Numbered from the stretch's first letter, positions 7,717 through 17,668 are shown. The stretch: DNA of 64,000 bases from Mesotoga sp. UBA6090 (GCF_002435945.1 NZ_DIXC01000014.1:1-64000); one strand, 5' to 3'. Notes: generated by a model from the letters alone, not told the origin. Program-made: numbers and translations.

Positions 7717-9219
7717 ATGAGTGAAGAAGCAAGAAAACAGAGAATTGAAGAGATAAATCAGATGCGCAGCGAGGGAATCGAGCCGTACCCGTACCGTTTT
7801 GAGAAAACTCACTGGGCCGGCCAGATTAAGGAGGATTTCTCCGGCTTAAAGGATTCCGAGACGAGAGAAGACGTAACTGTAAGAACTGCTGGAAGAGTGG
7901 TTGCGATGAGAAACCACGGAAAATCCACTTTCTTTGTTCTCAGGGACAATACCGACCGGATTCAGGCATATATTAGGCTTGATGGGGTAGGGGCGGAGAG
8001 CTTCGAGGTCTTCAAGAAATATGTAAACATAGGCGACTTCCTGGGGGTCACTGGATTCCCTTTCAAGACACACACCGGAGAGATATCGATCTTTGTAAAG
8101 CATTTCGAGATACTCTCGAAGGCAATAAGGATGATGCCCGAAAAGTGGCATGGAGTGAAGGATAAGGAGATAATCTACAGACAGAGATACGTAGAGATGC
8201 TTTCGAGTGACGAGGCCCTTGAGAGGTTTCGGATTCGCTCTGAGTTGTTTCGACTGGTCAGAGAGTTTCTTCAGTCCAGGGATTTTGTCGAAGTGGATAC
8301 GCCTATGCTCCACTACTTGACTGGAGGGGCATCGGCAAAGCCTTTTAAGACTCACATAAACGTTTTTGAGTCTGACATGTATCTTAGAATTGCCGAAGAG
8401 CTGTTCCTCAAGAGGTATCTCGTTGGTGGATTTGAGAGGATATTTGAAATCGGAAAGAACTTCCGTAATGAAGGAGTCTCCTACAAACATCATCCTGAGT
8501 TCACTATGATGGAGCTATACTGGGCATACGCAGATTATAACGATATAATGGATATCACTGAAGAGATGATCAACTACGTGGTGCGCGGAATAGCAGGCTC
8601 CGAGATTATCACTTACCAGGGAAAAGAGATCGATTTTTCGAGGCCTTGGCGTAGAGTTAAGATGGCTAGCTTCATAGAAGAGAATCTTGGAGTCGACATC
8701 TTGGAAGACTCGAATGATGAACTGATTGGCGTTCTGAAGAAGCACAATGCTGAACCTGATATCAAGGAAAGAGGACACTTGATCGAGAAATTGTGGGATC
8801 TTGTGGAGCACAACCTTGTGAACCCCACTTTTGTTACCGAGCATCCAGTAATAATCTCTCCATTGTCGAAAATTCACCGAGAAGATCCGAGAGTTACAGA
8901 GAGGTTCGAGCTGATAATAAGCTCTATGGAGATGGCAAACGCTTTCAGTGAGTTGAACGATCCGATTGAACAGTATGATCGTTTCCTTCATCAAGCGGGT
9001 TTGAGGGACATCGGAGATGAAGAGGCTCAGATGATGGATCAGGATTTCATCAGGGCTCTTGAATATGGGATGCCCCCCACGGGTGGAATAGGAGTTGGTT
9101 GGGACAGAATAATCATGCTTGTGACAGATGCACCTTCTATAAGGGATATTATTCCCTTTCCGCTCGTAAGACCCATCTCTTTTGATGAAGAAGAGGCTTT
9201 GAGCAATAGCGAGGAATAG
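7717..9219 (+). CDS. lysS: lysyl-tRNA synthetase, class II
   Basis: 500 residues with an N-terminal OB-fold anticodon domain (about 55-150) and the class II catalytic core: motif 2 region FEIGKNFRNEG, HHPEFTMMELYWAY, and motif 3 GVGWDRIIML near the C-terminus. It charges tRNA-Lys in the cytoplasm. It sits between greA and yqeY in the same operon; greA-lysS adjacency is common in bacteria. Confidence 0.96.
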   Translation: MSEEARKQRIEEINQMRSEGIEPYPYRFEKTHWAGQIKEDFSGLKDSETREDVTVRTAGRVVAMRNHGKSTFFVLRDNTDRIQAYIRLDGVGAESFEVFKKYVNIGDFLGVTGFPFKTHTGEISIFVKHFEILSKAIRMMPEKWHGVKDKEIIYRQRYVEMLSSDEALERFRIRSELFRLVREFLQSRDFVEVDTPMLHYLTGGASAKPFKTHINVFESDMYLRIAEELFLKRYLVGGFERIFEIGKNFRNEGVSYKHHPEFTMMELYWAYADYNDIMDITEEMINYVVRGIAGSEIITYQGKEIDFSRPWRRVKMASFIEENLGVDILEDSNDELIGVLKKHNAEPDIKERGHLIEKLWDLVEHNLVNPTFVTEHPVIISPLSKIHREDPRVTERFELIISSMEMANAFSELNDPIEQYDRFLHQAGLRDIGDEEAQMMDQDFIRALEYGMPPTGGIGVGWDRIIMLVTDAPSIRDIIPFPLVRPISFDEEEALSNSEE

Positions 9220-9232
9220 TAGAGGTGATTTG

Positions 9233-9694
9233 ATGACGCTTTATGAGCAGATTCAACAGGAAATGAAGGAAGCGATGAAGTCCCGAGATTCTCTTAAAAC
9301 GAATACTTTGAGGAGTGTAATCGCTTCCGTAAAAAACTACCTTGTATCTTCAGAAGAGGCCAGAGCTCGAGAGGTCAACGATGAGCTTTTGATTGATCTT
9401 ATTGCAAAGGAAGCGAAGAAACGAGAAGAATCAATTGAAGCCTACAAGAAGGCGGGGAGAGACGATCTGGTTTCCAGTGAATCCAAGGAGCTTGAGATAC
9501 TGAGTAGCTACCTTCCAGAAGAACTCTCGGCTGACGAAATAAGGACGATTGCCCTGCAGACGATTGACGATTTGAAGGCCAACAATCCTTCCGATCTTGG
9601 AAAAGTCATGAGAGAGTTGATGGTCAGAGTAAAGGGAAGAGCTGACGGAAAGCTCGTCAACAAAATTGTCAGGGAGCTTCTTGAGAGTAGATGA
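9233..9694 (+). CDS. GatB/YqeY domain protein
   Basis: About 153 residues of the stand-alone YqeY family, which shares a helical domain with the tRNA-dependent amidotransferase subunit GatB. Family cues are an N-terminal helix (MKEAMKSRDSLKTNTLRS) and SSYLPEELSADEIR. The biochemical role is not settled. ATG 9233 is preferred to TTG 9230 for its spacing from AGAGGTGA. The TGA overlaps the next ATG (ATGA at 9691). Confidence 0.85.
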   Translation: MTLYEQIQQEMKEAMKSRDSLKTNTLRSVIASVKNYLVSSEEARAREVNDELLIDLIAKEAKKREESIEAYKKAGRDDLVSSESKELEILSSYLPEELSADEIRTIALQTIDDLKANNPSDLGKVMRELMVRVKGRADGKLVNKIVRELLESR

Positions 9695-11061
9695 GGGTTG
9701 AGTTCCTGACTGCAGAAATCGGGAGCACCACTACGGTGCTCTCTGCTTTTTCTTGTGATGCATCGGGAACAATGAAGTTCATTGGGCAGGGTGAATCTTA
9801 CACAACCATAGATGAGAATGATGTCACTGTCGGTATCGAGAAAGCCATGAAAGCATTGAAAAAAACCCTTGGAACAGAGGCGCTTGAATGGGATGTTTTG
9901 GTTGCGTCATCAAGCGCGGCCGGGGGACTGAGAATGACGGTTCACGGTCTCGTTTACGATATGACTGTGAGAGCCGCAAGGGAAGCGGCCCTTGGAGCGG
10001 GTGGCGTTATAAAGTTAGTGACGGCCGGCAAGTTAGCCCAAAGAGATTTGAAAAGAATCGAGGAAGCCACTCCAAAGTTGATACTTCTTGCAGGTGGAGT
10101 TGATTATGGTGAAAGGGAGACAGTCATTCATAACGCGGAGATCCTCAAGAATGTAGATCCCGACATTCCTATAGTCTACGCGGGAAATATTGAGGCAGCG
10201 GACGAAGTTTATGAAATGATCTCGGGGAACGGAAGAGATGTTCACGTAGTGAAAAATGTGTATCCAAGAATCGATGAGCTCAATGTCGAACCGACGAGGG
10301 AGATTATCAGAGAGGTCTTTTCAAAAAACATAGTGAAGGGTCCCGGAATGGAGAAGATTTACTCGGTAGCTGATAAGCCGGTTATCCCTACACCAGCCGC
10401 AGTTATGCTCGCAGCTGAACTCTTTTCCGAGGTTCAAGGTGATGTGCTCGCAGTTGATATCGGGGGCGCGACTACGGACGTCGATTCAGTTACGGATGGA
10501 GATCCCGAGATAGCGTCTATGCTGGTATCTCCGGAACCCAAATCAAAGAGGACCGTCGAAGGAGATCTCGGAATCTATGTTAATGCCCGTCACGTTATCG
10601 AGCATATTGGGAGATGCGAGCTGGAAAGAGAGTTTCCCAATCTGGAGAACATTGTTGAAAATCTGACGCCTTATCCAAAGGATTCATTCGACGAGGCCTT
10701 CTCTGTAAGACTTGCCAGATACTGTTTCGAGGCTTCCTTAAGAAGGCATGCTGGAAGCATCAAGCAGTTTTATGGGCCCACCGGGAGAATTGAAGTTGCA
10801 TATGGAAAGGATCTCACGGCTGTCAGATCGGTAGTTGGTACTGGAGGAATTCTGAGCAGATCGAGATTCTCCTGGAAAATCATGGAAGGTATTAGAACTC
10901 TTTCCGAAAGACACGAAAAGGAATTGCTGCCGAAAGCCAGTGTAAAGCTTTACAGAGACAAGAACTACATTTTCGGTGCGATCGGCCTAATATCGACCGT
11001 TGATTTTTCTTCTGCAAAGGATCTTCTTAAGAGCTCTTTTGAAGAACTCGGAGATTCCTAA
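9691..11061 (+). CDS. GlmL/MutL-family ATPase, orphan
   Basis: 456 residues of the ASKHA-type GlmL family, best known next to coenzyme B12-dependent glutamate mutase, where it is thought to repair or protect the mutase. Nucleotide-fold elements visible are AEIGSTTTVL at the start and AVDIGGATTDVDSV in the middle, plus LAGGVDYGE. No mutase subunit genes are nearby, so the partner is unknown. It may act on another B12 enzyme. Confidence 0.8.
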   Translation: MRVEFLTAEIGSTTTVLSAFSCDASGTMKFIGQGESYTTIDENDVTVGIEKAMKALKKTLGTEALEWDVLVASSSAAGGLRMTVHGLVYDMTVRAAREAALGAGGVIKLVTAGKLAQRDLKRIEEATPKLILLAGGVDYGERETVIHNAEILKNVDPDIPIVYAGNIEAADEVYEMISGNGRDVHVVKNVYPRIDELNVEPTREIIREVFSKNIVKGPGMEKIYSVADKPVIPTPAAVMLAAELFSEVQGDVLAVDIGGATTDVDSVTDGDPEIASMLVSPEPKSKRTVEGDLGIYVNARHVIEHIGRCELEREFPNLENIVENLTPYPKDSFDEAFSVRLARYCFEASLRRHAGSIKQFYGPTGRIEVAYGKDLTAVRSVVGTGGILSRSRFSWKIMEGIRTLSERHEKELLPKASVKLYRDKNYIFGAIGLISTVDFSSAKDLLKSSFEELGDS

Positions 11062-11083
11062 ACCACACAAATCTGGTTTTTCG
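11060..11083 (+). terminator. weak terminator after the GlmL-like gene
   Basis: Six-base stem aaacca/tggttt (11060-11065 and 11074-11079) overlapping the stop codon, followed by a short T run. It is a weak candidate, reported because it lies exactly at the operon end. Confidence 0.35.
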
Positions 11084-11129
11084 CGCAACGTAATGCATCA
11101 TAATTAAATCTACTCAAGAGAGAGCGCAA

Positions 11130-11159
11130 TTGACAAGCGTTTCCTTCGGGTGATAGAAT
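11130..11159 (+). promoter_or_regulatory. sigma-70 promoter of tRNA-Gly
   Basis: Consensus TTGACA at 11130-11135 and TAGAAT at 11154-11159, spacing 18, with the tRNA starting 11 bases after the -10. Confidence 0.8.
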
Positions 11160-11169
11160 CTCCATGAAT

Positions 11170-11245
11170 GCGGGTGTAGCTCAGTTGGTAGAGCATCAGC
11201 TTCCCAAGCTGAGGGTCGCGGGTTCGAGTCCCGTCGCCCGCTCCA
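11170..11245 (+). tRNA. tRNA-Gly(CCC)
   Basis: A 76-base cloverleaf with acceptor stem gcgggtg/cgcccgc, D arm with AGCTCAGTTGGTAGAGC, anticodon loop ttCCCaa closed by tcagc/gctga, T arm GGTTCGAGTCC and an encoded CCA at 11243-11245. Anticodon CCC reads GGG. It has its own promoter. The stop codon of the converging DHFR-like gene starts two bases past its end. Confidence 0.96.
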
Positions 11246-11246
11246 T

Positions 11247-11756
11247 TCATATAACATCGTAGATCAGAAGACCCGCTTGGCCCAGTTCACGAAACTCCTT
11301 GAACTTCAGTTGCACTTCGCACTCCAGTTTTTCTCCCAGGCCCCTGATCCCCTTTCTGATAATGGGTTCGAAAGTTATATGGAGTTCATTTACCAAACCC
11401 TTATTGGCAAACTGGTCAAATGTGTCTGCTCCACCAATGAGGCAGACTTCTTCATAACCTCTGTTCTCAAGTTCTTCGAGGATTTCCTCCGGAGTCGATG
11501 ACGTGAAAACCACGTTTTTGGAGCCTTCAAAATTGTCTGGAGTTCTGGTCAGCACGATGTTCAGTCTTCCGGGAAGCGCCTTTCCAATAGCATCATAAGT
11601 CTTTCTGCCCATAATAACTACCCCGATCTTTGAAGTCAGGTATTTGAAGTAACTCTTGTCTTCCTTTGATGTCCACTCAGTTCTGTCTTCTTTTGAGAGC
11701 GATATTTTGCCGTTGACCGTACTCGCAAATACAGCGATAACCTTCAGTTCTCGCAC
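11247..11756 (-). CDS. dihydrofolate reductase / RibD C-terminal family reductase
   Basis: 169 residues of the DHFR/RibD_C fold: N-terminal VIAVFASTVNGKI, the NADPH-binding turn VVIMGRKTYDAIGKALPGR, and CLIGGADTFDQF. These resemble proteins annotated as dihydrofolate reductase family or riboflavin-deaminase-like. The true substrate (dihydrofolate or a pyrimidine) cannot be told from sequence. The GTG at 11756 lies inside the GGAGGTG SD, so the actual initiation site is uncertain and may be a few codons downstream. Confidence 0.8.
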   Translation of the reverse strand: MRELKVIAVFASTVNGKISLSKEDRTEWTSKEDKSYFKYLTSKIGVVIMGRKTYDAIGKALPGRLNIVLTRTPDNFEGSKNVVFTSSTPEEILEELENRGYEEVCLIGGADTFDQFANKGLVNELHITFEPIIRKGIRGLGEKLECEVQLKFKEFRELGQAGLLIYDVI

Positions 11757-11872
11757 CTCCCCCTACATTGTCCTTAAACTTCTCACCAGTTGATTCTATC
11801 TTTTTTTGCCTTTCAGGGCAACATTTAAGAGTCAGTTTTGTCAGGATATGTTATTCTTCTTAAGATAGGAGT

Positions 11873-13807
11873 GTGAAGGACATCAAGAGGATTTTCGAAA
11901 TCATTTTTGTTTCTCTTTTGTTCATTCTAGTAGCTGCCTGTAGTGACGGCGGGAATTACTCTGTTTCTATCAGACAGATAGACTGCAAAGGCACGATCTG
12001 CAACATAGATCTGAATATCTCGGCACCCGGCAGGGAGCTCCCCATGTTTCTTGTGACAATCAATCGGCCTCCGGTTGATGGCAATGACGGCTTGAAATTC
12101 AGAGGGACTGAAGCTTCGTTTGAATTGAAGGAGCAGGGTACTCATTCGATATATGTGACTTTGATTGAGGGTAAGAGATTCTTGACGACTCCGGTCTCGG
12201 TTAAGACAACGATTAATCTTGAACCTCCAGATAGGCCAGTGGTTCGATGGAGTCTTGCGCAAGGATTACTGACTCTCGATGTCAAGGCAAACGATTCCGA
12301 AAAAGTTACTGACTATCGAATCCTAGTTAATGGTGTTTCGTACAGATCCTCTAACGGCGTTTTTTCGGTCCCTGCAGAAAGAGATACAAAATATATCGTC
12401 CAGGCGTTCTCAATGTTTGATACGATAAGCTCTGAACCTGCAATTGTTGATCTTGAGCTTTCGGAAGACTTTGCTCCAGAAGTGAAGCTCTTCTTAACCC
12501 TTCCGTATAGAGGAGACGCGATACAAGCTGAGATTAGTGACGACTGGGACAGTCCTGAGGAGATTGAGATAGAAGCCTTCGCTCAAGAGAGAGGGATTTC
12601 TCTTCTCTTTGATGGAGCAAGGCTAATACCGGAGATACCTATTCCGGAGGGCAAGAATACTCTGGTTGTTAGAGTAAGAGATTCTTCTGGCAACACTACC
12701 GAAGTCAAGAAGCAGTTGTCGGTTGTCAAGAATACTTCTTCTGACCTCCCCGAACTCTATATTGAGGAAGGCACTATAAGAAACGCAAGGTGGACTACTT
12801 CAGAAGGTCTTGTTGAACTGCAGAGATATAGGGACGGTGAGTGGATTACTCTCTCCAGCCACGATTCTGAAGAGAAATCGTCGATAATTTCGAAGGACAG
12901 CATATCTGAGAACGGTGATCTTTACAGAATTGCCTTCACTTCCGAAAACGAGATCTACATGCCTTCCGTTCCGGTTTTCGCTAAAGAGAGTTTCTTCAGA
13001 CGGTTCAGTACTGAGTACATTTCATCTTTCCTGGGAATGGATTCGCTGCTGGTAGCAGGAAACGATTACAGATTTTATGGGAACATAGTTGTGAGAGATA
13101 ATTCGGTTATGAGAGTCGAGTCGGGTTCTTCTCTCACAATTCCAAAGGGAAACACTTTGCTCGTGAGTGGAGTCCTTGATCTAGAAGGTAGGAAGGACAG
13201 GATTGCAGTAAATCCGGGAGGTTCCTCTGGAACTATCGAAGTTACGAACAACGGCGTTTTGATTGCGAGAAGCGTGGATTTCAACAATTCGAGGATCCTT
13301 ATTGAAGGAGCGGCAGTAGTAGTATTTGAAGATTGCACATTTTCCGGCGGTTTGAAGATCAGTGGTGCGAGAACCGTCCAGATATACAAAAGCCAGATCG
13401 ATGGAGAAATAATCGTTGAAAACGTCAGAGAACTGCTCGTCCATCTCAGCGAGCTCTCCGGAACAAAGCTGACATACAGCAATCTGGGTTCAGCCTTGCT
13501 CTCAAGAAGTACATTTAGTTCGCAGTCAATGGAAGTCAAAGATTCACGCGTTGAAGTGGTGGGCTCGGTTTTCGAATCCGGGGATATTGAAATCAACAAG
13601 ACGTCTCGTCTGTCACTGACGGGAGGTTCACTGACAGATACTAAAATCAAAATATCTGGAGCATCCTGGATGCACATTGAAGAATCGGAAATAGCGGGAC
13701 AGGTTAGGATAGACCTTCAGAGGCTTTCAAGACTAAGTCTTCAAGAGGACACGAAAGGTATGACTGAGATCATCTCGGACGAAAAATCTGCCATTAAGGT
13801 GTACTGA
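11873..13807 (+). CDS. large exported lipoprotein with beta-helix-like C-terminal half
   Basis: 644 residues. The N-terminus is a lipoprotein signal (hydrophobic run then LVAAC, Cys near 23), so the mature protein should be membrane-anchored outside the cytoplasm. The first half contains Ig/fibronectin-like beta segments (for example VVRVRDSSGNTTEV). The second half, from about 400, is repetitive and strand-rich (SRIL, GGLKISGA, SRLSLTGGS), like a right-handed beta-helix. No catalytic motif is recognised. GTG 11873 sits very close to TAGGAG, so the start is approximate. The stop is followed after two bases by the methylase gene. Confidence 0.75.
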   Translation: MKDIKRIFEIIFVSLLFILVAACSDGGNYSVSIRQIDCKGTICNIDLNISAPGRELPMFLVTINRPPVDGNDGLKFRGTEASFELKEQGTHSIYVTLIEGKRFLTTPVSVKTTINLEPPDRPVVRWSLAQGLLTLDVKANDSEKVTDYRILVNGVSYRSSNGVFSVPAERDTKYIVQAFSMFDTISSEPAIVDLELSEDFAPEVKLFLTLPYRGDAIQAEISDDWDSPEEIEIEAFAQERGISLLFDGARLIPEIPIPEGKNTLVVRVRDSSGNTTEVKKQLSVVKNTSSDLPELYIEEGTIRNARWTTSEGLVELQRYRDGEWITLSSHDSEEKSSIISKDSISENGDLYRIAFTSENEIYMPSVPVFAKESFFRRFSTEYISSFLGMDSLLVAGNDYRFYGNIVVRDNSVMRVESGSSLTIPKGNTLLVSGVLDLEGRKDRIAVNPGGSSGTIEVTNNGVLIARSVDFNNSRILIEGAAVVVFEDCTFSGGLKISGARTVQIYKSQIDGEIIVENVRELLVHLSELSGTKLTYSNLGSALLSRSTFSSQSMEVKDSRVEVVGSVFESGDIEINKTSRLSLTGGSLTDTKIKISGASWMHIEESEIAGQVRIDLQRLSRLSLQEDTKGMTEIISDEKSAIKVY

Positions 13808-13809
13808 GT

Positions 13810-14487
13810 ATGGGTATGAACTTTCGCGATTTTGATCCCGGAATTCTTGGGTGTCTGGATCTTGACTTTTCCTCTCTTCATGCTCGAGTCAATCACGGAA
13901 CTCTATTGCTATCGTGGTTCATTACTCCTCCGAAAGGCGCAAGAAAAGCGCTCGAATTGGGTTCGGGCAGCGGCGTGATTTCGATCTATCTGGCAAAGGT
14001 CTTTGGACTGTCAGTAACTGGTTTGGAGATTGATAGCGATCTTTACAACGTGTCCGTTAAGAACGCTCGCGCCAATAGCACCGAAAAACTTACAAGTTTC
14101 ATAAACTGCGACATCAAGGCATATTGTAGCGAAAATAGAGGAGAGATCTTTGATCTAGTTGTAGCTAATCCACCCCACTATGTTCATTCCGGTCTCGAAA
14201 GTCCAGACGATAGAAGAAACATTGCAAGACGAATTGACCGGGATTCGGCAAGGGTATTTGCCTCTGCCGCGGGTGGGTTTCTTAAAAACAGAGGTGCTTT
14301 CTTCTTTTTACTGCATCCGAGGGACCTGACCAAATGGGTCCGCCTTTTAGAGGATGAAGGGTTGGGAATTCATAGATTGAGATTTGCGTATGGATCTTTC
14401 GAAAAACAGGCTCAGCTGGTACTCATAAGCGGGAGAAAGGGCTCCTCATCTGAAATCGTTGTGGAACCTCCCATAAGAATGAGGTGA
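13810..14487 (+). CDS. TrmN6/YfiC-like N6-adenine methyltransferase
   Basis: 225 residues with the SAM-binding motif ALELGSGSGVISIYLA and the target-amine motif VVANPPHY, the NPPH form typical of N6-adenine methylases. Best match by pattern is the tRNA1(Val) A37 methylase family (TrmN6). The stop overlaps the region before tmk, and both belong to the run lipoprotein-methylase-tmk-clpC. Confidence 0.8.
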   Translation: MGMNFRDFDPGILGCLDLDFSSLHARVNHGTLLLSWFITPPKGARKALELGSGSGVISIYLAKVFGLSVTGLEIDSDLYNVSVKNARANSTEKLTSFINCDIKAYCSENRGEIFDLVVANPPHYVHSGLESPDDRRNIARRIDRDSARVFASAAGGFLKNRGAFFFLLHPRDLTKWVRLLEDEGLGIHRLRFAYGSFEKQAQLVLISGRKGSSSEIVVEPPIRMR

Positions 14488-14492
14488 AAACT

Positions 14493-15122
14493 ATGTTTGT
14501 TAGTATAGAAGGAATTGACGGATGTGGAAAAACCACGCAGATCAAACTTTTGGCTGAGTATCTCAGTCAATTAGGTGTGGAGTTCACTATAGTCAGGGAA
14601 CCCGGTGGGACCAGGGCAGGCGAAGAGATCCGGCAGATATTGCTTCACAAGGACTTTCAGTTGTGCGCGGAGTCGGAGCTACTTCTATTCATGGCGGCAC
14701 GTGCACAGATAGTTAGGGAGGTTGTAAGACCTGCACTGGAGAGTGGTAGATTGGTGATCGCAGATCGATTCATGGATTCATCAGTTGCCTACCAGGGAGT
14801 TGGTAGGAATCTCGGACAGAAAGTCGTCCAGTTCATGAATTCATTTGTTGTAGGGAATACGGTCCCCGATATTACGTTATACATTGATGTGCCGGCAGAT
14901 GTAGCAATGTCGCGGATGAGAAAAGAAAAGAAAAATGATAAAATAGAAGTGGAAAGTTTAGAGTTTTTCGAAAGAGTAAGGAAAGGATATGAGAGGTTGA
15001 TGGTAGAAAATAGCAAGAGATTCGTTCTCATAGATGGAAGACAGGCTGAAGAGCAAGTGCATGAAGATATCAGGAAGTCTTTATCGGTTTTAATCGAAAA
15101 GCGAAAGCCAAATTGGAGGTGA
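14493..15122 (+). CDS. tmk: thymidylate kinase
   Basis: Phosphorylates dTMP to dTDP. 209 residues with P-loop GIDGCGKTTQ, the dTMP-binding REPGGTRAGE, and DRFMDSSVAYQG. ATG 14493 is favoured because GAGGTGA (14481-14487) lies correctly before it; the GTG at 14484 is part of that SD. clpC follows immediately. Confidence 0.95.
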   Translation: MFVSIEGIDGCGKTTQIKLLAEYLSQLGVEFTIVREPGGTRAGEEIRQILLHKDFQLCAESELLLFMAARAQIVREVVRPALESGRLVIADRFMDSSVAYQGVGRNLGQKVVQFMNSFVVGNTVPDITLYIDVPADVAMSRMRKEKKNDKIEVESLEFFERVRKGYERLMVENSKRFVLIDGRQAEEQVHEDIRKSLSVLIEKRKPNWR

Positions 15123-15127
15123 GAAAA

Positions 15128-17617
15128 ATGTATTTCGACAAGTTTTCTGAAGGCGCTGCCCAGGTCTTTGTGACAGCCCAGGACGAGGCTAGAAGTCTCG
15201 GCCACCCTTATGTTGGAACTGAACACCTCCTTCTAGCGATCATAAAAGTCGAAAATGAGCAAACAACTAGGATTCTGAGAAACTACTCGATCACATACGA
15301 GAGAATCTCCAGAGAAGTAACTTCGATGGTTGGGACTAACGTACATCAGTCTGTAGTCGGAGCCCCGCAGATGACACCCAGAGCAAGACGAGTTATCGAG
15401 CTGGCAAATGATGAATCGAAAATGCTTGGTCAAGACAAGATTGATGTGGAACACATAATGCTCGGGATCGTTCGCGAAGGAGAAGGTATCGCAGCCCACA
15501 TATTGAAACAAATGGGAGTAAACCTATCGCAGCTGAGAAGAGAGATTATTGAAAACATAACGGGTGACTGGGAAGAGGGAGGCGAACAGCCCGAGAATGT
15601 CTTCGTACAGCAGAGCCAAACTATGAGCTCCGCAATCAAGCAACTGGAAGGTTTTGGCACAGACCTTACTGCAATGGCCAAGGCTGGGAAGCTTGATCCG
15701 ATAGTCGGTAGAGAGATTGAAAGGCAGAGGTTAATGGAGGTTCTTTCCAGACGCAAGAAGAACAATCCTGTCTTGATTGGAGAACCTGGCGTTGGAAAGA
15801 CGGCAATTGTTGAAGGACTTGCACAAATGATTGTTGATGAAGAGGTTCCCGAGACACTCAAGAACAAAGTCATTTTTGCACTGGATGTCGCTTCACTCAT
15901 AGCCGGGACAAAGTACAGAGGAGAATTTGAGAAGAGGCTGAAGAAGCTCATCCATGTTGTGAAATCCAACGGAAACATCATTTTGTTCATAGATGAAGTC
16001 CATACGATAGTTGGTGCAGGTTCAGCTGAAGGTGCCGTTGATGCCGCCAATATTTTGAAGCCGGCTCTTGCAAGCGGAGAGATAAGATGCATAGGATCAA
16101 CAACTCCTGATGAATACAGAAAGTACATAGAAAAAGATGCCGCTCTTGAAAGAAGATTCCAGAAGATCTACGTAACCGAGCCTACTCCGGAACAGTCGGT
16201 GGAGATTCTGAAAGGTATAAGACACAAGTATGAACTTCACCACAAGGTGCGCTACACAGAAAAAGGTCTGGAAGCTGCTGTCACATTGTCGCACAGATAT
16301 GTTTCCGACAGATTCCTTCCGGACAAAGCGATAGATATTATTGATGAGGCGGGTTCAAGGGCAAGACTGCAGAAACTTACTATTCCCGACGAGTTGAAAA
16401 AGATGCAGGGTGATATTGAAGTCCTGAAGATAAAGAGAGAGACTGCTGCGGCCGATCAGGAGTATGAAGAAGCTGCCCAACTGAAGGAAAAAGAGCGTTT
16501 GATACAGCAGAAGTATAGAGATGGCTATAGCGAATGGAGAAACAGGGTTGATTCTGAGATAGTTACTCTCGATGACGATGAAGTCGCAGAAATCGTTTCA
16601 AACTGGACAGGAATACCCCTCAGAAAGCTTGAAGAGACGGACAGCGAAAAGCTTCTTACTCTGGAAACTGCTCTGCATGAGAGGATAGTCTCTCAAGAAG
16701 AAGCCATTTCGGCGGTCGCCAAATCGATAAGGCGCGCAAGAAGCGGATTGAAGGACCCCCACAGACCGATTGGAGCTTTCCTTTTCCTTGGCCCAACGGG
16801 TGTAGGGAAGACCGAGTTAGCAAAGGCTCTTGCCGAGTACCTTTTTGGCGAGGATAAGGCGCTTGTCAGATTTGATATGTCGGAGTACATGGAAAGATTT
16901 TCGGTCTCAAGATTGATTGGGGCGCCGCCAGGTTATGTCGGCTACGATGAAGGAGGTACCTTGACCGAGAGAATCAGGAAGAGGCCATTTTCTGTAATAC
17001 TCTTCGACGAGATAGAGAAGGCCCATCCGGATACCTTCAACATCTTGCTCCAGATAATGGATGATGGCAGACTCACCGATTCGCAGGGAAGACAGGTAGA
17101 TTTCAGGAACACAATAGTGATAATGACCAGCAATCTTGGCGGAGAATTCATAAACAAAACCAAGTCTTCTATAGGTTTCGTAGAATCGATTCATGAAGAG
17201 AAGGAATATGAGGCTATGAAAACTTCGGTGCTTGAGGAAGTCAAGCGGACTTTTAGGCCTGAGTTTCTCAACAGGCTCGACGAAGTAGTAGTCTTCCATC
17301 AGTTGACCAAGCCTCAAATCAAGTCGATAATCGATATACTTATGAACGACATGAGAAAGAGGCTGAAGGAGAAGCATTTGAAGTTGGTTCTATCTGAACC
17401 TGCTCAGGATTTCCTTGTAGATGAAGGGTTCAACCCCGTCTATGGTGCGCGCCCACTGAAAAGAGCCATTCAGAAGTATGTTGAGGACCCTCTCTCTGAA
17501 GAGCTTCTAAGAGGAAGGTTCCAGGAAGGAGATCTCATTACCGCAGAGGTCGACAACAAGATTCTGGTTTTCAAGAAGAAAAAAGATGAAAAAACAGAAG
17601 TTAAGGCCGTGACCTAA
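15128..17617 (+). CDS. clpC: ATP-dependent Clp protease ATPase ClpC
   Basis: About 829 residues with the full ClpC order: N-terminal Clp_N double repeat (about 1-145), first AAA+ module with Walker A GEPGVGKTAIVEG, a middle region with a UVR-like helix (EEAAQLKEKERLI), second AAA+ module with Walker A GPTGVGKTELAK, and a C-terminal D2 small domain. It unfolds proteins for ClpP, which is not in the window. ATG 15128 has GGAGGTGA just upstream (15115-15122). Confidence 0.96.
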   Translation: MYFDKFSEGAAQVFVTAQDEARSLGHPYVGTEHLLLAIIKVENEQTTRILRNYSITYERISREVTSMVGTNVHQSVVGAPQMTPRARRVIELANDESKMLGQDKIDVEHIMLGIVREGEGIAAHILKQMGVNLSQLRREIIENITGDWEEGGEQPENVFVQQSQTMSSAIKQLEGFGTDLTAMAKAGKLDPIVGREIERQRLMEVLSRRKKNNPVLIGEPGVGKTAIVEGLAQMIVDEEVPETLKNKVIFALDVASLIAGTKYRGEFEKRLKKLIHVVKSNGNIILFIDEVHTIVGAGSAEGAVDAANILKPALASGEIRCIGSTTPDEYRKYIEKDAALERRFQKIYVTEPTPEQSVEILKGIRHKYELHHKVRYTEKGLEAAVTLSHRYVSDRFLPDKAIDIIDEAGSRARLQKLTIPDELKKMQGDIEVLKIKRETAAADQEYEEAAQLKEKERLIQQKYRDGYSEWRNRVDSEIVTLDDDEVAEIVSNWTGIPLRKLEETDSEKLLTLETALHERIVSQEEAISAVAKSIRRARSGLKDPHRPIGAFLFLGPTGVGKTELAKALAEYLFGEDKALVRFDMSEYMERFSVSRLIGAPPGYVGYDEGGTLTERIRKRPFSVILFDEIEKAHPDTFNILLQIMDDGRLTDSQGRQVDFRNTIVIMTSNLGGEFINKTKSSIGFVESIHEEKEYEAMKTSVLEEVKRTFRPEFLNRLDEVVVFHQLTKPQIKSIIDILMNDMRKRLKEKHLKLVLSEPAQDFLVDEGFNPVYGARPLKRAIQKYVEDPLSEELLRGRFQEGDLITAEVDNKILVFKKKKDEKTEVKAVT

Positions 17618-17641
17618 GAATCAGTTCCTAACGATATTGAA

Positions 17642-17668
17642 GGGGGGGCGGTTTCAAGCCCCCCTTTG
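17642..17668 (+). terminator. terminator after clpC
   Basis: Seven-base stem ggggggc/gcccccc (17643-17649 and 17658-17664), loop of eight, followed by TTT. It ends the tmk-clpC transcript. Confidence 0.85.
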
